NCBI GenBank assembly: GCA_035649275.1
Contig: DASRJW010000094.1
Location: 1 to 15,960 of the forward strand
Direction of reading: 5' to 3'
From: Candidatus Krumholzibacteriia bacterium
GTDB lineage: Bacteria; Krumholzibacteriota; Krumholzibacteriia; G020349025
Length of the DNA: 15,960 nt
Below, one piece after another: positions 6,271-13,416 of the stretch. A program made the translations under genes and the position numbers. The notes beneath the pieces were generated by a model. The model saw only the letters and a program-made list of their open reading frames with translations, had not been told where the DNA came from and did no database searches. The number at the start of each line of letters is the position of its first letter. The stretch's first letter is position 1.

Positions 6271-7209
6271 TACCCGCTGGGCGATCCCCATGGAGTCTTC
6301 CTCGTCGAAGCCGGCACCGTAGTCGAGGACCAGACGGGAGTAGCGCACCCCTGCCCCAGCGCTCGGGTAGAACCGGCTTTCCCCTGGCACGACGAAGGTG
6401 GCGCCGGCGCGCAGCCAGAAGAGGTCGCGATAGACCTGACACTCGACGCCGCCGGCTGCGGTATGCAGGCTTCCCTGTCGCAACGACAGATCTGCCTCCA
6501 CCTCCCAGCGCCGTGCCGGCCGCAGCTCGAATCCCGCCGTCACGCTGGGCTCCAGAGTTTCCCATCTGCCCGTATCCCAGTGCACCCGCGTCCACACGTC
6601 ACGCCCGACGATCACCGCGGTGAGCTGGTCGAAGACGAGCACCGTGAGCCCCAGGTCGAGCCCGACGCCCTGGCCGTCGGCCGAATCGAAGTCGTTGTTC
6701 GCCTGCAGCCCTTTGATCCCCATTCCCACGCTCGTGTAGTTGTTCACCGCCATGGCGGCAGCGAACTGGAAGACGTTTTCCGACCAATCCTTGCCCGAGG
6801 CGAAGGTGAAGCCCAGATGGGAGATGAAGAGCCCGTAGCCGAAGCGCGTCGGCCGCAAGAGTTGTGACGTCTCCCCCAGGCGCTCGCCGGCGGCGCGACC
6901 GAAGCTGAAGCTGTCGTAGCCATCGTCGATCTGATCGAGAATGTCGGCGTGCATCAGGGTGACGCCGTTCTGCCGCTGCAGCCACGCAAGGTTGGCTGGA
7001 TTCCAGTAAACGGCGGCGTCGTCGCGCACCATGGCCACTCCGGCCGTGCCGAGACCGTGCAGGCGAGCTCCGTGTCCCAGGTTGAGGAAGGCGCCGCCGC
7101 TGGAGAAATCGGCGCCGGCGGCGGGACGCACAGCGAGGGCCGCGAAGCCGAGGCCGATCCCGAGGAGTACATGGCTGCGGGTCGAGCCTCTGGTGGCGAA
7201 CGCCATCAT
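6250..7209 (-). CDS. PorV/UPF0164-family outer-membrane beta-barrel (319 aa)
   Basis: A signal peptide (residues 1-33, ending PAAGA) precedes a mature part rich in alternating amphipathic strands. It opens with FLNLGHGARLHGLGTAGVAMVRDDAAVYWNPANLA, quoted here in pieces: LNLGHGARLHGLG, then AVYWNPANLA. This is the hallmark of the PorV/PorQ/UPF0164 family within the FadL-like barrels. In type IX secretion PorV carries substrates to the cell surface. The protein ends in Phe, usual for Bam-inserted barrels. Two consecutive ATG codons overlap the stop of the upstream gene (ATGA), so translation is probably coupled. Inference: it handles or anchors the secreted protein made by that gene. It could instead be a FadL-like porin. 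Confidence 0.85.
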   Translation of the reverse strand: MMAFATRGSTRSHVLLGIGLGFAALAVRPAAGADFSSGGAFLNLGHGARLHGLGTAGVAMVRDDAAVYWNPANLAWLQRQNGVTLMHADILDQIDDGYDSFSFGRAAGERLGETSQLLRPTRFGYGLFISHLGFTFASGKDWSENVFQFAAAMAVNNYTSVGMGIKGLQANNDFDSADGQGVGLDLGLTVLVFDQLTAVIVGRDVWTRVHWDTGRWETLEPSVTAGFELRPARRWEVEADLSLRQGSLHTAAGGVECQVYRDLFWLRAGATFVVPGESRFYPSAGAGVRYSRLVLDYGAGFDEEDSMGIAQRVSLRVSF

Positions 7210-8834
7210 CGGACCACCGCGATCATGGTGCGGAGCCTCTCCTCGCCGCCGTCCGAGTGGACGACGCGGGCGAGGACGAGATAGGCGCCGTTGCGCACGT
7301 CCCGCCCCTCGGGAGTTCGCAGGTCCCAGGTGAAGCGGTAGTAAGACTTGGTCGCCGGGTCCTGGAAGGTCTGCACCAGGCTGCCGTCCATGGCCAGGAT
7401 GCGGACGAACACTCCCCGGGCGGGGACTCCTCCCACATTCACCTCGATGCTCTGCCCGGCGGAGAAGCGCTCCGGTGCGGCGATCCCCGAGGCAGCGTCC
7501 CACACCACGGTCGAGGTGTTCGCGGCAGAGATGTTGCGGGCCCGATCGATGGATTGGAAGCTGATGCGGTTGGTACCCGAGGCGAGCGTGCGGCTGAACC
7601 GGATCGTCGGGTGGAGGACGGACAAGGTCTCCGGCGGGGTGACGCCGCCGATGACGACGATCCTGCTCGTGTCCGTGGTGTCCACCACGACGTTGCCGGT
7701 GAGCACCTGCGTCTTGGTCACTTCCGGCAACGGTGGCGCGGGTACCGGTGCCGGCGGCGCGGTGCGATCGACACGCAGTCGGAAGAGCAGCGTGTCCGGC
7801 ACCCCGTCCTCGTCCCGGGAAAGGAGCTGGAACGGGTAGTCCCCTTCGGCGCTCAACAAGGTGCCGAGGTCCATGAAGAAGCGGTAAGTCGTCCCCGGGC
7901 CGCCGTCCCGCGGTGGCAGGTCGATGGTCGTCGTGTCGGCACCCACCACGACGCGTCCCTGCATGGAGACGACGAGCTGCCGATCCACCGCCACGCCGAC
8001 CAGCGAATCGGCGTGCTGCACCGCCCGCGGGGCCGGCGGATGGGAGACCGTGATCGCCGGACCGAGAACGTTCTTGTCCAAGCTGTCCACCACGGTGCTG
8101 TCGTTGCCCACCGAGTCCAGGCCGAAGGCGAGGAGTTTGTACACCCCATCCTCGAAGCTGCTCAATCCACAGGTATGACAGACGAAGATGTAGTCGCCAT
8201 CGCCGCCGAAGCCGCCCTCGGGATCCAAGGTGTCCCGCGCCGCCCCTTGCGCATCGAGCACGGCGACACCGATCCCATCTTCCAGCTCGGAGCCCGTGAT
8301 CCGTACGCGGATGAAGGGGAAGACGTTGGCGTTCTGCGGGAGGCCCGCGGCCCAGCGCCGGGGATGGACCTCCAGCAACTGCGGGATGGGCGAGCTGAGA
8401 TCGATCCGCACCTGCCGCTGATTCGTCAACCCCTGCCCGGTCACCGTGGTGCCGGTGAAGTGCACCGTGTAGTTGCCCTCGGGCTGGATGCGCCCGCTGG
8501 TGTCCTCTCCCCGCCACTCGAGCCGGTATTGCACCTCCGGGCGCAGCCCCAGCCGCTGGTCCAGGATCCGCAGCACCTGAGCCGAGCCCTCGACGGTGAC
8601 GTAGATGAAAACGCTCGCCGACTCTGGAAGGGTGTAGAAGACGGCGACGCTGTCGAAGGCGAAGTCGCCGTTCGGGGAGAAGACGGTCGGCTTGACGAAG
8701 GCCGAATCGAAAAGAATGGGAACCCCGAGGCTCGCCTTCCCGCTTTCCGCAGGAAGCCAGCGCGGCGGCAGGATCGCACCTCCCACCGCGACCAGGAGGA
8801 GCGCGAGGAGGCGGCGGACGCGGCAGGAGAGCAA
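7206..8834 (-). CDS. Secreted protein with FlgD/T9SS-type Ig-like domains (542 aa)
   Basis: The start is TTG at 8834 with AAGGGA eight bases upstream. It opens directly into a signal peptide (RRLLALLLVAVGG, cleavage near residue 30). An N-terminal Ig-like unit begins with FSPNGDFAFDSVAVFYTL (about residues 50-130), the opening of FlgD-Ig/gliding-type domains, and ends in EGNYTVHF. Middle regions are further beta-sandwich repeats with a CHTC pair. The last 88 residues form a second FlgD-Ig-like domain (VFVRILAMDGSLVQTF, then NGAYLVLARV), ending in TMIAVVR. That ending is close to the G-x-Y-x-V ... K/R-x-x-V-V-R pattern of type A T9SS sorting domains. A cell-surface or exported structural protein is likely. 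Coupling to the PorV-like gene supports this. Confidence 0.8.
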   Translation of the reverse strand: MLSCRVRRLLALLLVAVGGAILPPRWLPAESGKASLGVPILFDSAFVKPTVFSPNGDFAFDSVAVFYTLPESASVFIYVTVEGSAQVLRILDQRLGLRPEVQYRLEWRGEDTSGRIQPEGNYTVHFTGTTVTGQGLTNQRQVRIDLSSPIPQLLEVHPRRWAAGLPQNANVFPFIRVRITGSELEDGIGVAVLDAQGAARDTLDPEGGFGGDGDYIFVCHTCGLSSFEDGVYKLLAFGLDSVGNDSTVVDSLDKNVLGPAITVSHPPAPRAVQHADSLVGVAVDRQLVVSMQGRVVVGADTTTIDLPPRDGGPGTTYRFFMDLGTLLSAEGDYPFQLLSRDEDGVPDTLLFRLRVDRTAPPAPVPAPPLPEVTKTQVLTGNVVVDTTDTSRIVVIGGVTPPETLSVLHPTIRFSRTLASGTNRISFQSIDRARNISAANTSTVVWDAASGIAAPERFSAGQSIEVNVGGVPARGVFVRILAMDGSLVQTFQDPATKSYYRFTWDLRTPEGRDVRNGAYLVLARVVHSDGGEERLRTMIAVVR

Positions 8835-8864
8835 ACGCGGGTCCCTTCGACCGGCTCGGCTAAA

Positions 8865-8882
8865 CCGTTGATTCTACAACGG
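8865..8882 (-). repeat. Leader hairpin upstream of the FlgD-like gene
   Basis: CCGTTG (8865-8870), a six-base loop and CAACGG (8877-8882) form a perfect 6-bp stem. It lies in the predicted 5' untranslated leader between the promoter and the TTG start. It may affect mRNA stability or be an operator just past the transcription start. Confidence 0.4.
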
Positions 8883-8897
8883 CTCCACCAGATCGCG

Positions 8898-8927
8898 AGT
8901 ATACGGAGCCGGTCGCGGGGGTGTCAA
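8898..8927 (-). promoter_or_regulatory. Near-consensus promoter of the FlgD-like/PorV-like operon
   Basis: On the minus strand the -35 is TTGACA (8927-8922), the spacer is 18 bp, and the -10 is TATACT (8903-8898). The -35 is perfect and the -10 differs from TATAAT by one base. Transcription should start near 8890, giving a leader of about 55 nt. This is the best promoter match in the window and implies strong vegetative expression. Confidence 0.8.
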
Positions 8928-9328
8928 TCGCGGGACCCCGAAACAGCACACTGTACTTCGATCGCGCCGAGCCGGTGGCGGAAGCACCGGTCTCGCTCCT
9001 GGCGGCGCGGGAGCCCGGAGCTTCCTGCTCGAGGAGGCGCGAGGGAGAAGATGTGGGGGGAGAAAGACGGGAGCATCAGCCGCCGCTTCTGTCGCACCTC
9101 CCAGTCACCCGTGCCGTCCGGCCCTTGGACGCGTCCGACGCGCCCCCTCCCGGAACCCCACCCTCTCCGGACCACCGGGATCTCGCGATCCTGGTGTGCA
9201 ACGGATGATGACCTTACCACCTTCACGTTGCGAGGAACACGAGCGGTGATACTCCCGTCCGTTCGTCATGCGCGTGATCCGTCCGGAAGAATCCACATTC
9301 CGCGCGACTCGCGCAAGGCCTTTTTGTG
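8928..9328. other. Gene-free region upstream of the FlgD-like operon
   Basis: Short open frames exist on both strands (about 95-100 codons near 8921-9226), but they have Arg/Pro/Ser-rich low-complexity translations and no ribosome-binding site. They are better explained by high GC. Apart from the promoter at one end and the terminator at the other, I see nothing in it. Confidence 0.55.
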
Positions 9329-9347
9329 AAAAGTCGCGCACCGCGAC
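9329..9347 (-). terminator. Intrinsic terminator of the ABC exporter operon
   Basis: On the minus strand GTCGCG, a three-base GTG loop and CGCGAC form a perfect GC-rich 6-bp stem (9347-9333). It is followed directly by TTTT (9332-9329) and begins six bases after the permease stop codon. Confidence 0.7.
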
Positions 9348-9352
9348 ATGTT

Positions 9353-10990
9353 TCAGTCTTCGAATGGTCGCAACAGTGGCAATGTTTGCAGGCGTGAACG
9401 CGCGAGGCGAACTGCGAGCGCACCCGCGAGGCCGGCGAGAACCCCTCCCAGCAGCAGCAGGAGCGGGTGCGCCCGCAGCGCGTATTGCAGGCGCGCCAGG
9501 ATGCCCACGGGTACCAGAACGAGGAGAGCGGCGAGCCAGTGGAAGGATCTCTCGTGTCGCAGGGGTTCGCGCGCGAAGGGAATGGCCGGATCGACGGCAA
9601 GAAGAAGTGCGATTCCGAGCGTCGCGAAGCCGCATGGGAGCGCCAGGTGCACCACGGCGTGCACCGGGTCGTGCCATGCAAGGAGGAGCGGCACGAGCAC
9701 CGAGAGCACCGTGGGCAGCAGCAGTCCGTAGAAAGCAGCGCCCAGTACGCCCACATAAAAGGCGTCGAAACGCCGGGTGGGAGCGGCGAAGAATATCCAT
9801 GCAGCCCGCCAGGCGGGGCTGGAAGCGAGGCTGCGGAGCGTGAGCACCGCGAGGGCGACGAAGAGCCAAGCCGCACCGAAGAGTGCCATCGCTGCTCTCC
9901 TGCTCACGGAAGTCGTTGCCAAACTTTCGTTTGAGTACGGATCCCAGCCGCCGCTGGCGAGGAGCCCGAAGCCGCTGTAGACCACGGGCATGGCGAGAGC
10001 AGGGAGCAGCGAAAGCCGCAGGCGACGATCGCCGCGCAGATGGGCCAGGAAAAAGTCGAAGCCGGCGCGACGCATGGGATCACGTCCGGCACCCGCCACG
10101 AGCACCTGCGACCAGGAGAATCGCCGGCCTGACCGGGGTCCGGCTTCCAGCAGCGGCCGGGCGGCATCGGCGGCCAAGGCCTCGACGAGATCCATGGCGT
10201 ACTGCGGTGCCAGCATCCTTGCGGCCGCGACCGCGCCGACCGCGAGCACCCCCAGCCCGGCGCCGAACACCGCCCAGCGCGCCTCCGGGGCGGCGCCGAG
10301 GGCCGCTGGCAGATGGGCGAACCACGCCGCCGGGACGAGCTGCGCCCAGCGGGGCATCGGCGCTGCGCGCAGGTCGAGAGCCTCGAGCAGTGGGTCCAGC
10401 CCCAGATAGACGACGAGCACCACGAGCGCCATGACGACTTGCAACCAGACGAGCGCGTCGTGGAACCGCTCCCGTGAGACGCTGCGTAGGAGTGCCGTGT
10501 ACGCCACCACCACGACGCTCACGGCGGCGACGGTGTTGAGGAAAGCTGCGCCGACGAAGGCGAGGCCGATGGCGACACGCCCCCGTTCCACGCTCGCAAC
10601 CACGTCCACCAAGGGCGCCGCCAGGAGTGCCGCAGAAAGCACGCACGCATCCACCAAGAGGTGCAGGACGCGGGCGAAAAAGAGGGTGCGCCCGCCGATG
10701 GGACGCCAGTAGAGAACGTCGATGTCCGTGGGTGCGAGCAGGAGCTGCTGGGAGGCGGCCAGCAAGTTGAAGGCGACGAAGACCCCGACGAGGGTGAAAT
10801 ACGTGGAGATACGGAGGAGAAGCGGCAGCTCCGAGACCGCTCCGGTCGCCAGCACGCCGCCGAAACAGAAATAGAGGAAGAGGGTGACGCCGAAGGCGAA
10901 CTCGGCTCGCGAGATCCGGCCGCGGAAAGGACCGCCGCCCCGCCGGTCCACGGTCAGGGCCACCCGCAGCAGGGCCCACAGCTGGCTCAC
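9353..10990 (-). CDS. ABC-2-type exporter permease (545 aa)
   Basis: The start is GTG at 10990, which overlaps the ATPase stop by four bases (GTGA). A longer in-frame reading into the ATPase gene has no membrane character and is a shadow. The protein has about ten to twelve hydrophobic segments spread over its whole length. It includes an early LYFCFGGVLATGAVSEL-type helix, a FALL-rich middle (VVMALVVLVVYLGL) and a C-terminal LLLLLGGVLAGLAGALAV helix. It has no ATPase or substrate-binding domain, as expected of an ABC-2-like export permease working with the separate ATPase. The exported substrate is unknown. The closest family is not certain. Confidence 0.85.
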   Translation of the reverse strand: MSQLWALLRVALTVDRRGGGPFRGRISRAEFAFGVTLFLYFCFGGVLATGAVSELPLLLRISTYFTLVGVFVAFNLLAASQQLLLAPTDIDVLYWRPIGGRTLFFARVLHLLVDACVLSAALLAAPLVDVVASVERGRVAIGLAFVGAAFLNTVAAVSVVVVAYTALLRSVSRERFHDALVWLQVVMALVVLVVYLGLDPLLEALDLRAAPMPRWAQLVPAAWFAHLPAALGAAPEARWAVFGAGLGVLAVGAVAAARMLAPQYAMDLVEALAADAARPLLEAGPRSGRRFSWSQVLVAGAGRDPMRRAGFDFFLAHLRGDRRLRLSLLPALAMPVVYSGFGLLASGGWDPYSNESLATTSVSRRAAMALFGAAWLFVALAVLTLRSLASSPAWRAAWIFFAAPTRRFDAFYVGVLGAAFYGLLLPTVLSVLVPLLLAWHDPVHAVVHLALPCGFATLGIALLLAVDPAIPFAREPLRHERSFHWLAALLVLVPVGILARLQYALRAHPLLLLLGGVLAGLAGALAVRLARSRLQTLPLLRPFED

Positions 10991-11748
10991 GGGCTGCCTT
11001 CCTGGCGCGCGGCCGGCGCCAGCTCCGGGGCGGCGCCGGTGAGGCGCTGGAAAACCGTCTCCAGGGTGGCGCCGGGAAAGCGCGCCAGGATCTCGCTCAG
11101 TTTTCCGTCTACCTGGATTCGTCCCGCGGCCAGGATGACGATGCGGGAACAGATGCGTTCCACCACGTCGAGGAGATGGGAGCAGTAGAGAATGGTAGCG
11201 CCCCGCGCCGCGGCGTCGGCGATCAAGGCCTTGACCCGCACCGTCGCCTCGACGTCGAGACCGTTGAGCGGCTCGTCGAAGAGCATGACCTGCGGTGCGT
11301 GCAGCACCGCCGCGGCGATGACGACGCGCTGTTTCATCCCCTTGCTGAAACCGGTCATGCGCCGGTTCCAGGCCCCGGGGTCGAGAACCAGGTATTCGAG
11401 CAGCTCCCGGGCGCGGCGCTCGCACGGCTTCGGTTCGAGTTCGTAGAGCCCGCCGACGAAGCGGAGATACTCGAGCGGAGTGAGCGCCTCGAAGAGGGCG
11501 CCGGTCTCGGGGACGAGACCGAGAAGGCGCTTCGCCTGCAGGGGTTGCTGGACGATGTCGAAGCCCCCCACCCGCGCCGTGCCGCCGCTCGGGCGCTGCA
11601 GACCGGTGAAGAGCTTGACCGTGGTGGACTTGCCGGCGCCATTGGGTCCGAGGTAGCCGAGGATCTCCCCGGGCTCGACCCGGAAGCTGACGCCGCGCAG
11701 GGCTTCCACCGCACCGAAGCGTTTGACCAAGTCGATCGCCTCGAGCAA
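10987..11748 (-). CDS. ABC transporter ATP-binding protein (253 aa)
   Basis: All the nucleotide-binding motifs are present and in order. Walker A is GPNGAGKST (residues 34-42, Lys40). The Q-loop position carries Glu81 in VPETGAL, common in ABC-2-type ATPases. The signature is SKGMKQ (135-140). Walker B is VMLFDEP (154-160, catalytic Glu159), followed by the D-loop NGLD, and the H-loop is His191 in CSHLL. This is the CcmA/NatA-like class that powers ABC-2 exporters. The start is TTG at 11748, giving the usual MLEAIDLVKRFG opening; GGTGAG lies close before it. It is the first gene of a two-gene operon with the permease. Confidence 0.94.
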   Translation of the reverse strand: MLEAIDLVKRFGAVEALRGVSFRVEPGEILGYLGPNGAGKSTTVKLFTGLQRPSGGTARVGGFDIVQQPLQAKRLLGLVPETGALFEALTPLEYLRFVGGLYELEPKPCERRARELLEYLVLDPGAWNRRMTGFSKGMKQRVVIAAAVLHAPQVMLFDEPLNGLDVEATVRVKALIADAAARGATILYCSHLLDVVERICSRIVILAAGRIQVDGKLSEILARFPGATLETVFQRLTGAAPELAPAARQEGSP

Positions 11749-12205
11749 CGGCTCACCCCCGAACCCGGCGTGTGCGGCCCTGCGGCCACGCTAGCACAGT
11801 GCAACTCCCGCTCCCATCACGCCCCCTCGAGCACTCCCAAGTTTTCCTTCCGCGTACTGCGCCCCCTTGCGACAGGCCCGGATCGTTGGCGCAAATGCTT
11901 GACCGGAAATGCACTAAACTGCGACCGGGCGCCCGTGTCGGCCCCGCCCTTAGGTCCGCTCACGCGAACCGGTCCACGGCTGGAAGTTCGGGAACCGGCG
12001 GCCGGCCAGCCTGCCGCCTACCCGCGCCGCGACCTCGGCTTCCTCGGGCGCCGACCACGGCGTGGACGCCAGGCGCGCACGAGGGCGCGCAGCGACCGCG
12101 GCGCGCCTCATGGGATGCTGGCAAGAGAGCGCCGTTTCGAAGCATGATGCTGCCGAAACCGCGCCGCCCCGACCGCCACCACCGACTTGCAGGAGGACGA
12201 GCCGC
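11749..12205. other. Divergent intergenic region between the ABC exporter and the homoaconitase operon
   Basis: No convincing gene lies in these 457 bp. A low-complexity in-frame extension of the dehydrogenase back to 12062 is rejected in favour of the ATG with a ribosome-binding site. The AT-richest part (11886-11925) carries AAATGC twice (11893-11898 and 11908-11913, 15 bp apart) flanking TTGACC, plausible for a promoter or operator. No good -10/-35 pair could be fitted on either strand. Confidence 0.5.
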
Positions 12206-13393
12206 ATGCCCAAGACCACCGTGGTGACGATGCCTGGCGATGGAATCGGGAAGGTCGTGCTCCCTGAGGCGCTGCGCGTCCTCGCGGCCGTCGGCTTCGA
12301 CGCCCGCTACGTCCACGCCGACATCGGCTGGGATTTCTGGGTGCGCGAGGGCAATGCCCTGCCGCAGCGCACCATCGACGCCCTCGCCGAGCACAAGCTG
12401 GGGCTCTTCGGCGCCATCACCTCGAAGCCGAAGAAGGCCGCCGACGCCGAGCTCTCCCCGGCGTTGCGCGGCAAGGGCCTCGTCTACTACAGCCCCATCG
12501 TCTCCATGCGCCAGCACTTCGATCTCGATCTCTGCATCCGCCCTTGCCAGACCTTCCCGGGCAACCCGCTCAACTTCGTGCGCAAGAACCTGGACGGCGG
12601 CTTCGAGGAACCAGCGGTGAACACCATCATCTTCCGCCAGAACACCGAGTGCCTCTACGTGGGCGTGGAGTGGACCGACCCGCCCCAGGCGGTGCGCACC
12701 GCCTTCGAGACCCACCCGCGCATGCTGGCCTTCAAGGACGTGCCCGGCGCCGATCTGGCGATCTCGACGCGCATCTTCACCCGCCCGGCCTGCCGGCGCA
12801 TCGCCCGCGCCGCCTTCGAGTACGCTGCCCGCGGCGGCTACCGCTCGGTCACCGTGTGCGAGAAACCCAATGTGGTGCGCGAGACTTCCGGGATGATGGA
12901 GGAAGAAGCCAAGCGCGTGAGCGCCGACTTCCCCGGCATCGAGCTCTGGTCCACGAACATCGACGCCCAGATGATGTGGTTGACGAAGAACCCCGAGGAC
13001 TATGGCGTCATCGTCTCGGGCAATATGTTCGGCGACATCGTTTCCGACGGTTTCGCCGGTCTGGTGGGCGGCCTGGGCTTCGCCGCCAGCGGCAACATCG
13101 GGCGGGAGGTGGCGGTCTTCGAGCCCACCCACGGCTCGGCGCCGAAGTACGAGAAGCTGGATCCCCCCATCGTCAACCCCATCGCCATGATCCTGGCGGC
13201 CTGCATGCTGCTCGAGCACATCGGCGCCACCAGCCAGGCGCAGCGCATCCGCGCCGCCGTCGCCAAGGTGGTGCGCGAGGGCCGCGTGCGTACCTACGAT
13301 ATGCTCCGCCTGGCCGGCGGCCCGGGCGTCATCGCCCAGGGCGCCGCCACCACGACGCAAATGACCGACGCCATTCTCGCCGCCCTGCGCTGA
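12206..13393 (+). CDS. Isocitrate/isopropylmalate-family beta-decarboxylating dehydrogenase (395 aa)
   Basis: ATG 12206 follows AGGAGG at nine bases. The fold signatures are PGDGIG near the start, catalytic Lys220 and Asn222 (CEKPNVV), Tyr151, and metal-binding Asp253, Asp277 and Asp281 (NMFGDIVSD). HGSAPKY (Lys314-Tyr315) matches the Lys-Tyr pair that selects NADP in Escherichia coli isocitrate dehydrogenase. Reaction class: a 2-hydroxyacid with a 3-carboxylate is oxidised and decarboxylated to a 2-oxoacid. The substrate loop reads SPIVSMRQ: Ser96, Arg102 and Arg112 are kept, but the isocitrate-binding Asn is Ile98. The RENTE motif reads RQNTE (Gln145). The next gene is a homoaconitase-like isomerase, so homoisocitrate or a related substrate is plausible. 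Plain isocitrate is not excluded. Confidence 0.9.
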   Translation: MPKTTVVTMPGDGIGKVVLPEALRVLAAVGFDARYVHADIGWDFWVREGNALPQRTIDALAEHKLGLFGAITSKPKKAADAELSPALRGKGLVYYSPIVSMRQHFDLDLCIRPCQTFPGNPLNFVRKNLDGGFEEPAVNTIIFRQNTECLYVGVEWTDPPQAVRTAFETHPRMLAFKDVPGADLAISTRIFTRPACRRIARAAFEYAARGGYRSVTVCEKPNVVRETSGMMEEEAKRVSADFPGIELWSTNIDAQMMWLTKNPEDYGVIVSGNMFGDIVSDGFAGLVGGLGFAASGNIGREVAVFEPTHGSAPKYEKLDPPIVNPIAMILAACMLLEHIGATSQAQRIRAAVAKVVREGRVRTYDMLRLAGGPGVIAQGAATTTQMTDAILAALR

Positions 13394-13416
13394 CACTGGG
13401 CGGGAAGGAGGGTGCC

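Noticed and set aside
7210-8517. N-terminal extension of the PorV-like frame into the FlgD-like gene
   Set aside because: It lies in another frame of a supported gene. The ATG at 7209 is followed directly by a signal peptide.
8921-9226. Two opposing frames of about 95-100 codons in the gap before the ABC operon's end
   Set aside because: Low-complexity translations, no ribosome-binding sites, and one overlaps the strong minus-strand promoter.
7257-9329. A 690-codon plus-strand open frame opposite the FlgD-like gene
   Set aside because: No domain, signal or ribosome-binding site, and composition typical of a reverse-complement shadow. The minus strand has a promoter, a signal peptide and known domains.
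10991-11425. N-terminal extension of the permease into the ATPase gene
   Set aside because: The extension is polar and unlike any permease. GTG 10990 with the GTGA overlap fits the usual ATPase-permease coupling.
11886-11900. Possible sigma-54 promoter (TTGGCGCAAATGCTT)
   Set aside because: The GG and GC elements are seven bases apart instead of the required ten.
12544-13416. N-terminal extension of the homoaconitase frame into the dehydrogenase gene
   Set aside because: The extension is Arg/His/Pro-rich and lies in the wrong frame of an intact dehydrogenase. ATG 13417 has a strong ribosome-binding site and begins the family-like N-terminus.
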